Shown here: positions 21,201 to 32,952 of the stretch, one piece after another
Layout of the letters: each line of letters starts with the position of its first letter
Numbering within the stretch: position 1 is the stretch's first letter
Source of the DNA: Haliclystus octoradiatus
Lineage: Eukaryota > Cnidaria > Staurozoa > Stauromedusae > Haliclystidae
Reading direction: 5' to 3'
Assembly: GCA_916610825.1 (NCBI GenBank)
Contig: OU744446.1
Location: 9,512,309-9,576,308 of the forward strand
Length of the DNA stretch: 64,000 nt
Notes under the pieces: model-generated
Told to the model about the DNA's origin: nothing
The model's database searches: none
Seen by the model: the letters and a program-made list of their open reading frames with translations, nothing else
Made by a program: the position numbers and the translations under genes

Positions 21201-22171
21201 CTTTTTTCCATGGAATTTGGGAAAGATCAGATTAAATTTTGTTAGCTGATGCTAATGCTCAATGAATAGTTATTTTAATTTCTGACTGTCTAACCCATTT
21301 GCCTGCTGAAGACTTGCAGGAGAGGAAGGCCATGACATCAACTGGTGAATTACAAGACGTACAATAATGGAAATCGCAAATCTTGAAACCAAGGTGGAGG
21401 GCAACGGCTATGCTTAGATGTTTCCGAAAGAATTAGCCCCAGTGATGCAGCTGGGCTCGGTGCCATTTGTTGTCTCAAAGTTCAAGTTTGTAATATCTTT
21501 CCATTTTTCTAATGCTTGGATAGGGTCTGGTTATAGTACAGTAATTACTTTGAACTGCAGGATAAGGGAGAATAACAGGTCTAAAGTTGAAGAAAAGCTT
21601 CCGACAGGTTTTAAAAATGGTATAAAATGATTAAAAATGAACACAAAGGGCATATTTGGTTTAAGTCTGAGAATAGTTTTATGTAGCAAATTTTGAGAAA
21701 AAATTATGTATGCTTCCTATGTATCATATGTTCCGTTTTTCTATTTTCTTGCGTTTTGGGATATCATCATCGACAACAACCACTCAGCTATCAGTATCAT
21801 ATTCGATGGTTCTATAATTTATCATAGCATTATTTTAGCGGTGTATATAAGTTTCAATAAAATGAATTTAGTAAGATTGTACTCTTTAAATAATTATTTT
21901 TTTCTGATATGACGATGTACTAAACGCTTATTTCAAAATGGATTCCAAACAATTTCCAAAAGGATTTGTAGATAGATATTGGCTATATCTTCTATTTCTA
22001 AATATTCTACTGATACATGTTAATTACATTACCAAAATAGTATAAATTAAGTTAATGGTCCATATGTTGAATATTTCCAACCTACAGAAGCATATACTTC
22101 AATACACATGCACATGATGCAAATTTTGGTCATTTTCAGTTGAAGTTGTTTTGCCTCATGTGTTCTATTTT
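18240..22171. other. Intergenic region, no gene recognised
   Basis: Nearly 4 kb between the transporter and the PAN/Caspr-like gene. It holds the likely transporter promoter region, a TTTGAAG-type minisatellite (20826-20912) and a short palindromic-element arm near 20617-20660. Frames at 20401-20619, 20867-21064 and 21418-21630 show no family resemblance. Confidence 0.5.
20826..20912. repeat. TTTGAAG-type minisatellite
   Basis: Irregular tandem units of GTTTGAAGTTTGAAG mixed with TTTGAAAGTCGGAA over about 85 bp. Confidence 0.7.
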
Positions 22172-22728
22172 TCATAGAATATGCCCAATGTAACACACAA
22201 GGGGACCTAAAGTGTATGACCACTTCTTGGAATTAGGTTCTGTGCCAATTAGAGTAATCTTCATGATTGGTAGAGCATCTTTGTTGCTAAAGAAACCATT
22301 GCATTTTTCTATTTCTCCTGTTTCATCATTTCCAGCCTGACAGCAATAAGGGTTATGATCTGAGCAGTAGCATCTTTCTTCCACCTTTCTGCCTAATCTT
22401 AGATTTCTGGGGAAATAATGATATGTATCATTATCTGATCCTAACCAAAATGTATTTGAATCAAGAGGCCTTCCTTCAGCTGAGTATCTCCACAACTGCT
22501 CACAGCGACTGCCCATCAATATTCCATGCGTGATATCATCCCAATCTGATTTGTACTCAATTATCTCTTCATCCATCAATTGTTCTGCATCATTTTCCAG
22601 CTCGTCATTGCTCTTTTTACTTGTGTTGTGATTGTATATCAAGCCAAGTCTTGATTCAACGCATTCGACTCTCCGATGGTTGCCATTCGGAAGTTGAACC
22701 ATTTGCTCATTTCTTGTTATCATAGGTA
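22172..22728 (-). CDS. PAN/Caspr-like gene, exon 3 (Caspr-like fibrinogen segment)
   Basis: Acceptor TTTATCACTATAG, then 557 nt to the stop at 22172. Encodes the acidic spacer and the Cys-rich Caspr-like C-terminus. Confidence 0.72.
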
Positions 22729-23274
22729 CTATAGTGATAAAAAATGTAAACACTGATGACAACACATTACATAACCAACACTTGTTTCAATTTTGAAAAG
22801 ACTTTATTGAATAATTACCTTTTTCGAAGCCAGTGATGAGCTTGTCCTGGAAGACAAAACATTTTATCATACTAATAAATCATTGTTATTCTTAGGGATA
22901 AACAGTTCTATTTAAATACTCACAAATGGTCGAATCTCCTCATCGTATGATGTACTTTTCGGATTTCTATTAAAATACTGGAAAGTATTGCCAATGAGCT
23001 CACATTTAAAATTTGATGTATTTGATGTCACTGAAGTTATATTAATACCGATACAATTTGTATTGAAATAACATGTTTGCATACAATAATGAAGTGATGG
23101 GACATTTCTTTCTTGTAGATGATATAGACACTCCCATGACCAATCAATCGGTTGCATAAAATACATACCAGCTGTGTCATTACCCCATGATTCACATGAT
23201 AATGAGACGGTTATCAAAATGAGTTTTACCATTGATTCAGTAATAAAATTTAGTCTTGATATTTTTACTTTCAT
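22172..23274 (-). CDS. Secreted PAN/apple plus Caspr-like (fibrinogen C-like) protein, three exons
   Basis: Three exons join in phase: 22924-23274, 22819-22846 and 22172-22728, giving about 310 residues. The start at 23274 leads into a second Met at 23232 that opens a hydrophobic signal peptide (MVKLILITVSL), so 23232 is the likelier start. Exon 1 then has a PAN/apple-like cysteine pattern (WECLYHL, HYCMQTCYFNTNC, FKCELIG). Exon 3 has an acidic spacer and a C-terminal region with CEQLWRY, CYCSDHNPYCC, FSNKDALPIMKITLIGT and LGPLVCYIG. That last part closely resembles the fibrinogen-C-like segment of contactin-associated proteins (YCNCDA...LTYKEHLPV...LGPLRCYG). Splice sites are standard (GTGAGT, GTAATT donors). 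No membrane segment or laminin-G domain is seen, so it looks like a short secreted relative. Extracellular adhesion is an inference; no partner is known. Confidence 0.72.
22819..22846 (-). CDS. PAN/Caspr-like gene, 28-nt micro-exon 2
   Basis: Acceptor TTTTGTCTTCCAG and donor GTAATT bound 28 nt encoding DKLITGFEK plus one base, which exactly bridges the phases of exons 1 and 3. Confidence 0.6.
22924..23274 (-). CDS. PAN/Caspr-like gene, exon 1 (signal peptide and PAN/apple domain)
   Basis: Ends at RPF followed by GTGAGT; phase 0. Carries five cysteines spaced as in PAN/apple domains. Confidence 0.68.
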
Positions 23275-24737
23275 GATTAAGAGAATGTCTGTGTATGTGT
23301 CTGTGCAGTTATGGTATTTTGTTTACTTTCTTCTTGCATGTATCTTTGTTAGTCTTCTTCTAAATTTTCTGTAACTATTGATTACAAGCAAATTATTTTG
23401 CTTTATATTATGTAGTGTAGAACACCTGCAGAGTATTATGTCACGTGGTGTACCCATCGATCAAGAAAGTATTACACAAACAAGTCTATAGTCCATTCTG
23501 AAAATAGAACTTAATTATTATTGTTTTGTATTGATATTGTTGAAGTAGGATATGTGATGTATGTTGTTCACTGTCGCATTAGATTTGTGAGCCATTAATT
23601 GCTCACATGTAAAACAAATGTACAATTTAGTTTACAATCATTCTTAATTTCAATGGTGATGAAAAAATATACAATATCCGCCAATTCTTCCTCTTATAGA
23701 ATTGCATATCTGTATATATCAGCTGAATATGTTTTCGCTAACTTTTATTTTAATAACTGCCATGTTGTTATTATAGTATGATGAATGGTGATGTAGCCAT
23801 AAAGTTTTTTGATTTAAGTGATTATAATATATACATCATTCATAAACACATAAAATAATCGTAAATGACTGTAGTATAAATATATTTATAGAATATAGAA
23901 AATGGATGTAATGGTTTATGACTAAGAAAAGTTTATTGTTTTAACAATGCTAATCATAACTGCAATGCTTCATCGTTTGTGCTACATGTGAAGGCTTAGC
24001 GTTTAATTTTATTTTAAGAAAACTATATGTGGTAAATTTAGAATACTTCAAGAAACTTCTTCTTAGCATAAAATAAGATTATATTATGAGCACTTCCTTC
24101 TTATACTGGTAAGTTGTTTACTCTTATTGTAAGAGCGTACAATGATTTTGATTTATACACATTTTTATTCCGTTATAACTCAGTCGCCTTAATATAATCT
24201 AAGATAATATTAGAACGCTTGCTTGTTATGCTGGCAAGTTTATTTACTCTTATTGTGAGAACGTATAATGTTTTGATTTTATTTGTATTTTGATTTTGAA
24301 TCGGGATGGCTATAGACGTAGGTATTCATTTGTATAATCTAATTAAAATGGGGTTGTTATTATTTTTCTTGATTATTCTTCTGAATATGGACTGCAAAAA
24401 CATCCTCATTCCACCTGCTATAGATCAATCGCGACATGTTTTCATCAATATTTGTGGATTTTCTCTATTAAAATCTTTAGAAATAGTAGTTACGAAGTGA
24501 AATACCTGTTTATTAACTATAACTAATCGAATAACAAATACAAATCTATAAACAGATGAAAGGATAACGTAAATAGATTATATAGACAATCAATAATATG
24601 TTTTCAATCTTTCAACTTTCCCTCGTCAAACTTTCCTCACTTAAGATAACTTTATCCTAATAAATGATATTCTTCTGTCAGATGCATAAAACATTTTTGT
24701 AACTGTTGAAGTACCACGTAAATGTTACTTCTATAAA
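23275..24737. other. Intergenic AT-rich region, no gene
   Basis: No frame with family resemblance. The only structure noticed is a two-unit diverged tandem duplication near 24070-24300. Confidence 0.5.
24070..24300. repeat. Two-unit diverged tandem duplication (~129 bp)
   Basis: Units share TTTACTCTTATTGT.AGA.CGTA..ATG.TTTTGATTT and TT.T.CTGG.AAGTT in the same order, about 129 bp apart. Divergence is considerable, so it is old. Confidence 0.6.
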
Positions 24738-24746
24738 CCGCCGTAT

Positions 24747-25288
24747 AGCAATGTATTAAAATTTTTTGTAGCCATCTTTAAATTTTTGATTTTGAATAGG
24801 GTTGAAATTTTTATTTTTGGTATGAAAATGATGCAAAATTCTTCGTTCATAATATTGTAAGTCAATCGGGAAAGAGAACATATTAAACATTTTGCACCGG
24901 AACTAATGCCAGGCTCTTTTCTTCCAAGTAAAATGGTTCATCTTAAAAAGGTCGCATGTACAAATGCTTTGCATAAATTTGATTTTTTGCTGATTATTGT
25001 ACTTTGACATATTTTCATAGATTCTAACAGTGTGATTTTTCTCATTGAAGAAGAAACAAAAAAGTTGTGATGTTTTGAAGTTTCAAATAGCAGTCATGCT
25101 CCAGCTTTTTTAGAAAGTTTTAAACATCTCATGGGAATAACTTTTTTGTTTCGTCTCCAATCAGAAAAAGCCGTTTTATTTCTAGATTGACTAATATCAT
25201 AATAACGAAGAATTTGCATCGTTTTCATACCAAAAATATTCAAGATCAAAAATTTCAAAATGGCTACAAACGATTTGCCTACTATGCT
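24747..25288. mobile_element. Inverted-repeat (Mutator-like?) non-autonomous element, copy 1
   Basis: 542 bp flanked by the 9-bp direct repeat CCGCCGTAT (24738-24746 and 25289-25297). Terminal inverted repeats of roughly 100 bp begin AGCA and contain TTTGTAGCCAT and GAAATTTTTGAT on each side. Same family as 46989-47661. Nine-bp target duplications with long TIRs are typical of Mutator-like elements. No transposase frame. Confidence 0.75.
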
Positions 25289-25629
25289 CCGCCGTATACA
25301 GCTTCTGCTAGATACTAGCAATTAGTGTTGGTCTATAATGGACCTTGTGTATTAAAACTTTAAGATCACTAATAATAAACAATTGACTAAGCTGAATATC
25401 ACTGTATAATACGGAGAGTGAACTTTGGTGGAGAACATGAGACACAATACGCATTGAAACGATGCGCAATTAATCAAGACATCTTAATCATTTCCTTCAT
25501 AAAAATTTAATTTATTTCACATCAGTTGAGTCGATTGAACTGTATTGAGAACGGCATGTTAAAGGAAAACAGACCAAAGCGCCTTGCAGGCTCATAAGTT
25601 GAAAAGTGAATGCAATTTTTCTACTATAG

Positions 25630-26460
25630 CTATAACACATTAATTATTACAAATTACAACTTTGTCAAATTTCGAAATCTGAAATTATCCATGAAAAGGC
25701 ACTCCAAATCCGATCCGATCCAGAAACACGATCGGCTTGCGTTCGGTTCGGATTTGCAACTCTTTATTGCAATATATATATATAACATCTCATAATATTA
25801 CCATATGATCGTATATGTACCTATATATTTTTGATCTTAACAATCTCAGCAAGTAGGCTTGTGATTTTCATGGCAGTCTATCAAAATACTAAGAGTTCGT
25901 TGAAAATAGAATTTTATAAGTAAAAAGAGATGTGAAAATGAGCCTCCTTGTGCTTCTTGTTATCAAATTTTCAAGAATGAAGGCATCAACATTCTTTTAA
26001 ACTGAAATAAAATTCTATAATAATTTGATACTGATATTATGTTACATCTTGTTGTCAATATTTCTACGCGCTATTTATAATAACTTACAGATGTAGAATG
26101 AAAGATTAGACGATTATGAATAAATTAGTTGTTTTGATGGAAAATCGAAAACAACTCATTTTGCCAGATTCGTGATATGCATATTTATTCAGAATTTCTT
26201 GAAACGGACGCGACGATCTATGGAGTGGAAATGTTCAGTGCAGCTTTAATGATATAAATTCCATAGCTGATGGGTAACATTGAAATGTTCATGATGTTAT
26301 GTATTTTAATAAATATTGTTTGCTATGATCGATTATTTCATGCAACCTTTTTCGCTTTTTATTTTTGTAACACAAGATTTGTTACCCTCATCCAAACTGT
26401 ATTAACTATTGAAAAGTGTTGTGTTTTTTTTGTGTGTGATTTTCATTCACTTAAATTATA
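25630..26460 (+). repeat. Unclassified dispersed repeat R1, copy A
   Basis: About 830 bp matching, in inverted orientation, 45070-46280. Shared blocks include ACACATTAATTATTACAAAT, TTTCGAAATCTGAAATTAT, CCAAATCCGATCCGATC and CATCCAAACTGTATTAA. No frame or terminal repeats recognised. It abuts the 3' end of LINE A. Confidence 0.7.
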
Positions 26461-26800
26461 AGTGAACGTGGCAAGTTATGGCTGTTCATTTTACAAAACA
26501 GCACTTACAGAATGCCCTTTACTAAAATACTTACAAAAATTTGATAGATCTAACAATTTACATTTACGTTTAAACATTATTAACGAAGATGATAATGCTA
26601 CATCTGCTGGAAGACTGTTCCACGGCTTTATAATACGGGAGGAGAAAAGTTTCTCCTAAGCTCGTATGAATTTTGGTTATTTGTTTCTTTGATTTTTCCA
26701 GAATGGCCTCGAGTATTGTACCTATTTACATTGATACTAAACATACTATTTATTTCTATATTGACATTGCCGTTAAAAATTTTGTAAACCATATTTAAAG

Positions 26801-27793
26801 AGTTTCGAATGACCAGCAGCCTTTGCTTTGTTTTGTTGTCTTGATTACAAGAAACGAGGCTAATCCTCTGGAAAGTGACGTCAGCGCTCACGTCAGAGGA
26901 TTGTCCTCGTGGCTGTTGTTACAGAAAACCACGACAGAAAGCTCGATAAAATAGTCTGGTTTATCAATTTCAGTTTTGAACAAATCTCAATTCTTACTTG
27001 TCGAAACGCAAAGTCTATGACTATAGATAGCCAACAAATGTATACGGCTCAAAAATAAATAGCAGAATGGGAGTCACAGTCCGATTATCTGTCTGAGAAG
27101 TTTGACGCAAATCAAAACAACTTGGATAAAATGTACTTTAAAATCAACACTAAATAATTTCATATGATTCTAAATTTTACAATTTACGTGCATAAATATT
27201 GCAGGTAAACAATGCAATATAAAACATACATAGGTATGTAACTAACTATTTTTAGACGAAGCCTACGTGTTTACAAACATAATTTGGAGTCAATGATCAA
27301 AGTATCCGTATGAAAAATCGAATTCACCTGGTGTTATAATTTCATTTTGTTTTGGCGATAAATTTCGATTTTGAATGCTAACAAATTTCTTCCCGTTCTT
27401 TCAATCCTTAATATTCTTGTATCAAGTAAGCACCAACATGAAATTCTGAATCAGTCGAGCTCAGTTGTAGCTTTCAACTCTGTCTTCCTTCCTCAATTCG
27501 TATGACGCTAGTAGCAAGTGACTTGATTTTCGTGGTACACATTTATTCAATCGTCGAAAGCCCTTGAACGCCCTCGACGTCCACCTCTATTGCTCTTACA
27601 ACTTTCCAAACCAGTTCGTTGATAAACAACTTAGCAGAACGCTTCAATGTTCGTTTTACGAAATGTTTTGCAAAATCGCGTGTGTGTGCAAAGGAGACAC
27701 AAAGGCGGGCCGTGTATCATGAAGACGAATGATTGAAATCTGGGTCCAGATTTCAAAGACAAAAATATGCAAAGGCTGCTGGTCATTTTATGG
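26801..27793. mobile_element. Candidate inverted-repeat element inserted in LINE A
   Basis: A perfect 19-nt inverted pair AATGACCAGCAGCCTTTGC (26808-26826 and 27769-27787) encloses about 980 bp of non-LINE DNA, exactly where the LINE reading FDLK-MVYKI is interrupted. Flanking TTTAAAG and CTTTAAG suggest a target duplication of about 6-7 bp. No transposase frame seen. Confidence 0.55.
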
Positions 27794-27844
27794 TCTTTAA
27801 GTCAAAAATTAATCGTCTGTATTCAAGGGATTCGGGTTTAAGAA

Positions 27845-28450
27845 TGTTTGGGCGATGAGGATAATCGTTATATTTAATTGAGGCTCTTTTACAAATAGTT
27901 CTTGTACAAAATCGTTGAACTCTTTCTAGCATACGGATATCTTTGGCTAATCATGGATTCCATACAGGTGAACAGGACTCAAGGAGAGGTCGTATGTATG
28001 TTGTATATGCGAGCGTTAATATGAATGGATTAGCGGTGTGAAATTATTTAAATAATTGAAAAGAGCGTGTGTAAGCTTTAGATGCAATATAAGAGCATTG
28101 TTCGCTCGGTTTGAAATTGTAGGAAAGAATTACCCGAAGGTATTTCATGTTTGGGCGATGAGGATAATCGTTATATTTAATTGAGGCTCTTTTACAAATA
28201 GTTCTTGTACAAAATCGTTGAACTCTTTCTAGCATACGGATATCTTTGGCTAACCATGGATTCCATACAGGTGAACAGGACTCAAGGAGAGGTCGTATGT
28301 ATGTTGTATATGCGAGCGTTAATATGAATGGATTAGCGGTGTGAAACGATTTAAATAATTGAAAAGAGCGTGTGTAAGCTTTAGATGCAATATAAGAGCA
28401 TTGTTCGCTCGGTTTGAAATTGTAGGAAAGAATTACCCAAAGGTATTTCA
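27845..28450. repeat. 303-bp tandem duplication inside LINE A
   Basis: Units 27845-28147 and 28148-28450 are almost identical. The unit is 101 codons long, so the frame MKYL.VILSYNFKPSEQCSYI is repeated without a shift. The few differences suggest a recent event. Confidence 0.9.
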
Positions 28451-28605
28451 TTCTTGTTGATTTTGCTAGAGTAAAATTGGAGAGTTGACAATGAAAAGGA
28501 ATAATATTATTTGTGCCAAAAGTACCAACAGAACATTTATGATATGCAATTAACAGTTGCCAGCGAGCAGCCCAATCACAAAAATTATTCAAACTCTTTA
28601 CAAAA

Positions 28606-28745
28606 TCAGTATTGTTGTTGTTGTTGTTGTTGTGATTTTATTTGGATTCGCTATTCAACATGAGCAATTGCTCGTTTACATTGTTGCGAATATATACCTT
28701 AAGGGTATAGGGCAAAGAATAATAATAAAGATATATTTAACATAT
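28606..28745 (+). repeat. LINE-type 3' tail segment in plus orientation
   Basis: TTGTTG repeats, then a perfect palindrome GAGCAATTGCTC (28662-28673), then AATAATAATAAAG. This resembles the 3' tail of a LINE running on the plus strand, head-to-head with LINE A. Family unknown. Confidence 0.35.
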
Positions 28746-28926
28746 ACAGATTAATTGTCTCTATATATAAATATATAATATGTAACTGTTATAAATGTTT
28801 TTATAAATGCTTTTTTTTTTTTTTTTTTTCGAGTGAAGCTTACTATTGTTTAATAATTTGTTATTTACTCTTTTACTAGATTTTAAATAAGGTTTCGTGA
28901 ATATAAGATTAAAATATAGCAATAAA

Positions 28927-31753
28927 TCAATTAAAATCAAAGGGGTAACTTTTCGGCTCATTATGCAATACAATGTATTTAAATTTGGTATAGTGTAATT
29001 TCTTTATATCGTCTTCTAATGAATTCCATTTCTTTGATATAATTGATATATAAGAATTATTCATGAAATTTTTTCTGCAGAAAGGCTGCTCCAAACGATA
29101 ATAAAACCTCAAATTATATTTTCCAGGCGATTCAGTGAATAAGGATCTCAGCGACTGTGGAGTATCAGTATGCAGGCATCGATGAACAATGTTTAGGCTA
29201 TGAGAAATACGACGATGTTGTAGACTTTGTAGATTTTGGCATTCGTTAGATGTTTGGTAGTATAATATACGAAGTTGTCGCAAAGCAGATCTCTGAAAGC
29301 GTTCTAGTTTGGCTTTGTGTGTTTCAGGTAGAGCAAGATATAATGAGCTGCAATATTCGACATGAGGGCGTACATAAGTTTTATATAGCAGGAGTGCGAG
29401 CGAAGGTGATAATGCTCTTCTTACGTGTCTTAATACGTTCAAACAGATGTTTGCTCTTCTTAGGCTAATTCTTAGTTGCTCTCGGAAAGACAGATTGTCA
29501 TCAACAATTACAACGAGTAGATTTATTGTATTGGTGTATTTTATTTTCGTTCCATTTATTACGATATCTGGTGTTTTCTCTTTTTGTAAATTATTTAATT
29601 TGATAGCTTGTGTTTTAGAGACATTTAATAAAAAGCCGTTCGATGACAACCACGATGAGACTGATGATAAATCTTGATTCAGGATACGGATGGTCTCTTG
29701 CCAACTTGTTGTACTGTGGTATAGTGTGATGTCATCTGCGTATCTGACCATTGTCGAATTGATTTGGAAGTAGGACAAATCTGAGAAAAATATATTAAAT
29801 AATATAGGTCCCAGAATTGAACCTTGCGGCACTCCGGTTGGCATTGTAAAGTTGGTTGAAAGATGTGAGTCAACTCTTACTTGTTGGGAACGATTTGTCA
29901 AGTAACTTTCAATTAGACGAATACTAGCGTGGCATAGTCCGTAGGCTTCAAGCTTTTTTAACAATAGTTTATGGTTGACTAAGTCGAATGCTTTTGATAA
30001 ATCTAAAGATAAGACAGCAGTCTTGTAGCATTTATCGAGGTTGTATCTGCAATCTTGTGTCAATTTCAATAATGCTGTCTCAGAGCTGTGTCCTTTGAGA
30101 AAACCGGGCATATCTTCAGGGAATATATCTATAAAGTGATTTGTTAGTTGGTTAGTCATGACTCTTTCAAATGTTTTAGAAATGTGCGTGAGGATAGTAA
30201 TTGGTCTGTAATTTGCTTTATCAGATGCATCACCTCTTTTGAAGACAGGAGTTAAAAAGCCTTTTTTCCAGTCTGTTGGAACTTCAGAAATGGTGATCAT
30301 ATGATTGAATAAATCCGTTAAAATTGCATTCATGCTAGGTAAGATAGACTTGATAAGACTAGCAGATATGTTATCTGGTCCAGTTGCTTTGTTTTTCTCC
30401 AATTTGCTGATAATTTTATAAATTTCTTTATCAGAAGTATATACAAACGTAAATTTTTCAAATTTCTGATCTTTGATCTTTTCCACACTCGAGTGGTGAC
30501 AGAGTTCTATGTCGGAAAGAGTTTTCTGAGCAGGTAGGACAGAAATGAAGTGTTCTCTGAGGAGTTCAGCCTTTGAAGATGGTGTAGTATGCAGTTTATT
30601 CTCATGCATAAGAGATGGTATATTGTGCTTTTTATCTTTGCCTAGCCCAGTAATTTGTTGAAGATTATGATGAAATTTTTTTGGTTTTGATTTGGTTGAT
30701 TGTTTGAGGTATTCATGCATCGCCTTTCTTTTCATGGAATTGACATAATTTCTATAATTGCGAAAGGTGATTAATTTCGATGGTGATTTAGTGTCTTTTG
30801 ACAGAAGGTCCCGTTTTCTAATTGCTTCTTCTATTTCTGAATTAATCCATGGAGGTCTGCTACTTTCGATTAATCGTTTCCTTATAGAGGCATGCTGATC
30901 AAGCACGTCAGTTAACAGCCTTATCCATTTGCTCCATACTATATCCGCTGACAAAAGTTTTCCTTCGCTATCTACATATGCTCCTTCCCATTGAATCATG
31001 CATAAATTATCATTCAGGGCCTCAAAGTCCGTTTTACGCGTACGTCTATATGTAATTTCTTTGGGGGGTGTTTTGGGGGCTTTGTTGAACAGAGACGATA
31101 TACATAGGCTGTGGTCAGATGCACCCGTCGATATTCCATCACACGCTTTGAATCGCTTCGGGTTAGAGGAGAGGACTACGTCAATTAATGCTCCGGAGAT
31201 TGGTCGTGTCGATGAAAGAACTTGATTTGTAAATGCGAAGTTGTCCATAAATGTTTTCAAACTATTGCCAGTTGAGATTGCTGAAGTGGCTCGTAAAAGG
31301 TCACAATTCATATCTCCCATAATGATGATTTCAGATCGGGATTTGAATAGACTTTCAGAAAGTTCACTCAATTTATCGAAATACGTTTGTAAAGGAGTCT
31401 TAGGTGGTCTGTATGTTACAACAATACCGACATATTTCATGCCAATTTTAATATCCGCAGCAATTGCTTCAATATCATCTAGCTCTAATGAATGTCTCCG
31501 TCTGCACATGACACTGTTCTTTACATATATCATGCACCCACCTCCAGCTGTACTTGCAGGTCTATCACGGCGTAGGCATCTATATCCATCGATTTTGATT
31601 AATTTATCAGGGACAGTAGCATTTAATTTCGTTTCACAAAGTCCAATTACTTCAGGGTTAATATCAACAATTATTGATCTGAGTTCGTCTACTTTACCTC
31701 TTAGGCTGTTGCAATTCCAGTATAGAGTTACAAAGTTTTTTGTATGAATAGTT
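28927..31753 (-). CDS. LINE B ORF2, 3' part: endonuclease and reverse transcriptase
   Basis: Open from the BEL/Pao junction to the stop at 28927. The endonuclease part opens with LYWNCNSLRGKVDEL, then CETKLN, GGGCMIYV, VVTYRPP, IIIMGDMNCDLL and TGASDHSL. The reverse transcriptase has WKKGFLTPVFKRGD, NYRPITIL, DLSKAFDLVNH, GVPQGSILGPILFNIFFSDL and the catalytic RYADD, followed by the thumb region to EDDIKKLHY. No stop or frameshift is visible across this part. It serves target-primed reverse transcription of the LINE. Confidence 0.92.
31749..31753. repeat. Target-site duplication TAGTT (left)
   Basis: Five bases directly before the 5' LTR, repeated at 39012-39016. Confidence 0.9.
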
Positions 31754-32214
31754 TGTAGAAACTAATTTACCATATTTGTTGTCATGGTAACTTGTTAATT
31801 CACATTGTCTTTGTCATCACCATAGTAACATTAATATTGTCATACAGTCATACAGCACATGTCAAACTGTTTCACATTCACTGTCATAGTTCCTGTCATG
31901 TTGTCAATTCACTAATGGTTATTTGTCTGTTGCCCTAATTTAGTGTTATATTGAGTGTTTGTATTGTGATTGGTCAACTTGTAATCATTGCTGTGTTTTA
32001 ACTAATCTTGTGCTACACTTCCCATCCACTGTTCGTCTTGGGGCCACATAGTACGGTCGTAATAGATTGTTATTAAAATTATACGCTGTAGTTTTCTCTT
32101 GGCCTACTTCTTGTCTTGTTGTTCTTGCGGTCTCAAGCGGACAGTCAAATACAGTTACAGTCCTCTGAAGTCAACGATTAGGCTTTGGAAAGCAAAGCAA
32201 TTATCTCAATAACA
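31754..32214 (+). repeat. BEL/Pao 5' LTR
   Basis: Begins TGTAGAAACTAATTTACC and ends AATAACA; the pair with 38552-39011 is nearly identical. The leader that follows starts TGGTCCG, where a primer-binding site would lie. Confidence 0.95.
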
Positions 32215-32952
32215 TGGTCCGTCTTTGGAACCTGAATCAGTGGTAAGTTTTTTTTTTTTTTTTTTTTGTGCTTATTTGTTAGCACTCCTTGAGTAGTTAT
32301 TTTAGTTTGTCTTTTAGCATACTAGACAAAAACAGAACGCCGTTTCTATTAGCCTGTATCTCAGATTAGATCAGGGATTGAAACAATCCTAGAGTTTTCT
32401 TTTGTGCATTGAAAGCACTTTAGAATAGAACGCAATTTTTTGATCAGTTTTCTTTGTGTTTTTTACAATTAAATTACGCATTAGAATATAACGCATTTTC
32501 AAGTTTCTTTTTACTTTCTGAATTAGTTTTTTGTTTATTTAGTAGACATCTTCTCTTTGAATATTCCTTTGTTTCCGATCGTTTGACTTTAATCGTGATA
32601 TATATATCGGCCCTCTTGCTTATTGGCACGATTCTTCAATAATATTTACTCAACTTTTTAAATTATTTTTGCTAGCGTATTGTGTTGTTTTGCTCATTGG
32701 CTGCAGACTTTGATGCTTAAGAACATAATATAAGTCTATGCCGCATAGCTTAGTAAAGATATAGTATATTCTGTGTGGGATATCAATCTGATTTTCTCTG
32801 ATCTTTTGACGACTTTGGCCTGATATCAGCATTTAGGTCTACAACCAGGCTAGATGCCCCAAACAATGCTTCTTTGTTCTGCTTTTGTGTTTATTTTATT
32901 TTGTTAGGTTCCAGTACGTGGTAATAATTTGGTCTGGCTTGGTTGGCACAGC

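Larger units (their letters stand above)
26491..28605 (-). mobile_element. LINE A: 5'-truncated APE-type LINE remnant, C-terminal RT region
   Basis: The minus strand reads the region downstream of the RT catalytic core: NNFCDWAARWQLL, RPLLESCSPVWNPWLAKDI and ERVQRFCTRTIC (28044-28592), then RRLIFDLK near 27800, then MVYKIFNGNVNIE and RNFSPPVL near 26.65-26.8 kb, and PWNSLPADVALSSS to a stop at 26491. It is broken by a 303-bp in-frame tandem duplication, at least one frameshift after RNFSPPVL, and a 990-bp inserted inverted-repeat element. The missing 5' part includes ORF1, endonuclease and the RT active site. Confidence 0.8.

Noticed and set aside
26794-27801. piggyBac-type element (TTAA duplication) at the LINE A insert
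   Set aside because: The flanks contain TTTAAAG/CTTTAAG, but the ends do not begin with CCC and no transposase is present; the class is left open.
31241-31747. 168-codon plus-strand frame
   Set aside because: Antisense shadow of the LINE B endonuclease frame.
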